A stretch of DNA of 64,000 nt from contig OZ241740.1 of assembly GCA_965200975.1 (NCBI GenBank), forward strand, positions 1,860,001 to 1,924,000, given 5' to 3'. The DNA is from S5-327 sp965200975. Its GTDB lineage: Bacteria; Chloroflexota; Dehalococcoidia; Lucifugimonadales; Australimonadaceae. The position numbers and the translations under genes were made by a program. Positions 62,589 through 64,000 of this stretch are shown here, piece after piece (the stretch's first letter is position 1; each line of letters begins with the position of its first letter). The notes under the pieces were generated by a model. It saw only the letters and a list, made by a program, of their open reading frames with translations, did not search any database and was not told the origin of the DNA.

Positions 62589-63707
62589 CTACCCCCACCC
62601 GTCGCGCGAGTACTGCTCGAGGGACTCCTCGTCGAGCACGACGCCGATGCCCGGCGTCTGGGGCAGCTCCAGCCCGTCGCCCTTGATCGCCAGACGATTG
62701 CGGAACACCTCCATAATGTTGAGCACCTCCGTATCGGTGAAGAACTCAACGTATGTGGCGTTCGGCGTGGCGGCCACCAGATGAACGTGGATGTCGGCCA
62801 GCCAGTGCGGGGCGACGGGAATGTTGCGATCGTTCGCGTACGCTGCGATGCGCCGGAACTCCGTAACGCCGCCGCAGACGCCCGCGTCCGGCTGAATAAT
62901 CGACGCCGCCTGACCGTCGATTATGTCCATAAAGTCCCACCGCGTCTGATGAATTTCGCCGGTGGCGATGGGCGTCCGCACCCGCGCGGCGATAGTGGCG
63001 CTCGCCTCCATGTCATCGGGCATTGTGGGCTCTTCGACCCATCCGAGGTTGTAGTCCTCCCACTGCCGGATGGCGCGTATCGCAGAGGTCGCGTCGTTCC
63101 AGGCGTTATTGGCGTCGGTGAAGAACTCGACATCGTCGCCGATGGCCCGCCGCACTGCGGCGATGCGCAGGGCGTCCTCGCGGGCGCTCACGCGGCCAAC
63201 CTTGATCTTGACGGCCCGAAACCCCATATCGACGTAGCCCGCGCACTCCTCCGCGAGATGCTCCGGAGTCTTGCCGTCGAGGTAGTACCCGCCGCTGGCG
63301 TAGGCGGGAACCGTGTCGCGGGGAGGAGCGCCCAGATAGCGGTACAACGGCAGGTCGGCAGCCTTCGCGCAAACGTCCCACAGCGCAACGTCGAGCGCGC
63401 TCATCGCGCGGAGAACGGCGCCGCGGCGTCCCATCAGCAGCGCATCGCGGTACATCGCTTCCCAGATGGCCTCGACGTCGTGCGGGTCGCGGCCGACGAT
63501 ATGTCCGGCCAGCAGATCGCGGATGAGCGTCGTAACCACCCATCCTGCGATATTGCCGCAATAACAGAAGCCCAGCCCCTCGAACCTCTCGTCGGTGCGC
63601 ACGCGCACGATCGTGTAGTGGCGCTCGCTGACCGTGCGCGTGGAGAACGACGTTACGTTCCGGAGAGGGATAACGGCGGTTGTCGCCAGTACTTCGGTTA
63701 CTCTCAT
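62589..63707 (-). CDS. Mandelate racemase / muconate lactonizing enzyme family protein
   Basis: 372-residue enolase-superfamily enzyme. The barrel carries FRAVKIKVGRVS (KxK base), FTDANNAWND (first metal Asp), WVEEPTMPDD (Glu), IATGEIHQ (Glu) and APHWLADIHVHLVAA (His on the opposite side), so a dehydratase or racemase acting on an acid sugar or hydroxy acid is expected. The N-terminal cap is complete and the ATG at 63707 fits. It is cotranscribed with the LLM gene downstream and probably with the PNPOx-like gene upstream. Confidence 0.9.
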   Translation of the reverse strand: MRVTEVLATTAVIPLRNVTSFSTRTVSERHYTIVRVRTDERFEGLGFCYCGNIAGWVVTTLIRDLLAGHIVGRDPHDVEAIWEAMYRDALLMGRRGAVLRAMSALDVALWDVCAKAADLPLYRYLGAPPRDTVPAYASGGYYLDGKTPEHLAEECAGYVDMGFRAVKIKVGRVSAREDALRIAAVRRAIGDDVEFFTDANNAWNDATSAIRAIRQWEDYNLGWVEEPTMPDDMEASATIAARVRTPIATGEIHQTRWDFMDIIDGQAASIIQPDAGVCGGVTEFRRIAAYANDRNIPVAPHWLADIHVHLVAATPNATYVEFFTDTEVLNIMEVFRNRLAIKGDGLELPQTPGIGVVLDEESLEQYSRDGWG

Positions 63708-63722
63708 AAAGCCCCTCGCTGC

Positions 63723-64000
63723 CTAGAGGAGTTGCGCCGGGCGTCCGCCCTGCCAGGGATTGTGGAAGGTGATGCCGGAGGTGATATAGGCGCCGGCCTC
63801 GTCCGCGCCGGCGAAATCGCGCAGCACGTGCGTAATCCGCACGTCCATCACGGCGAAATGGGGGCTGGCGCCTGCGAGATGGCCGGGGATCTCTTTCGCC
63901 TCCCCCTTCACGTAGTACGTCATCCGCTCGTCGACGAACACGACCGTAACCTTCCTGTTGTCGCGCATATTGCGCGTCGTCGTACTGCCGTTGTACGTAA
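63723..64000 (-). CDS. Pyridoxamine 5'-phosphate oxidase-like FMN-binding protein (5' partial)
   Basis: The frame is open to the edge of the window. The readable part has the split-barrel pattern NGSTTTRNMRDNRKVTVVFVDER followed by YYVKGEAKEI, as in PNPOx-like FMN- or F420-binding proteins. The C-terminal part ends in NPWQGGRPAQLL. The N-terminus lies beyond the window, so length and cofactor are open. An internal ATG at 63968 is not a credible start because the upstream codons continue the family pattern. Confidence 0.7.
   Translation of the reverse strand, partial: TYNGSTTTRNMRDNRKVTVVFVDERMTYYVKGEAKEIPGHLAGASPHFAVMDVRITHVLRDFAGADEAGAYITSGITFHNPWQGGRPAQLL

Overview
The window is a GC-rich (roughly 60-65 %), gene-dense bacterial chromosome segment with no rRNA, CRISPR array or insertion sequence. 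The gene content points to an uncultured Chloroflexota, most likely of the SAR202/Dehalococcoidia type (inference). The evidence is a YYY-type (DUF2298) membrane protein paired with an Agl23-like protein, an alternative complex III operon, three luciferase-like flavin/F420 monooxygenases, an enolase-superfamily enzyme, a FAH-family hydrolase and a Lrp regulator.

Layout. 1-5.3 kb: 3' part of hemL, a candidate structured ncRNA with its own promoter and terminator, an LLM oxidoreductase, argC, tRNA-Glu, and a divergent bacterioferritin / BFD-ferredoxin pair with repeated operator-like sites. 5.4-13.3 kb: asd / small membrane gene / dapA operon, purA, a FAH-family gene, dapB, an acyl-CoA-dehydrogenase-like gene and a second LLM gene. 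13.3-24.9 kb: a transhydrogenase-like flavoprotein, an ATP-grasp plus alpha-E pair, folC-fabF, a cupin, a large secreted DUF11-repeat protein, tRNA-Arg, a Lrp regulator and a small Tat-signal protein. 25.1-34 kb: repeat-flanked alternative complex III operon (small membrane protein, pentaheme ActA, split ActB, two NrfD-type subunits, ActD, lipoprotein cytochrome ActE) followed by a CoxG-like gene. 34-41 kb: orn and a frameshifted rluB-like gene, a hypothetical protein, an M50 protease, small genes, a frameshifted DUF2235 gene, galU, SRP RNA and rsmA.

41-46 kb: a LicD-like gene, long G/C-rich repeat tracts, a DsbA-family gene whose redox-active Cys position is an in-frame TGA followed by a SECIS-like hairpin (candidate selenoprotein), and rnc. 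45-53 kb (minus strand): ftsY, a DUF2298 protein carrying an inserted seven-repeat FG-GAP beta-propeller, an Agl23-like GT39-type protein, and a coding stretch with no recognisable start. 53-64 kb: a flippase-like membrane protein and FAD oxidoreductase pair, an MFS transporter, ligA-pth-metallopeptidase lipoprotein, a third LLM gene, a mandelate-racemase-family gene and a partial PNPOx-family gene.

A palindrome-containing dispersed repeat (core starting GGGAGAGCG and ending CGCTCCCCC, followed by AGACCCCCT) occupies most of the larger intergenic gaps. The most notable items are the candidate selenoprotein, the FG-GAP insertion, the candidate ncRNA at 1.3 kb and the repeat family. No computation beyond reading the sequence was possible, so every family assignment rests on recognised motifs and not on a search.
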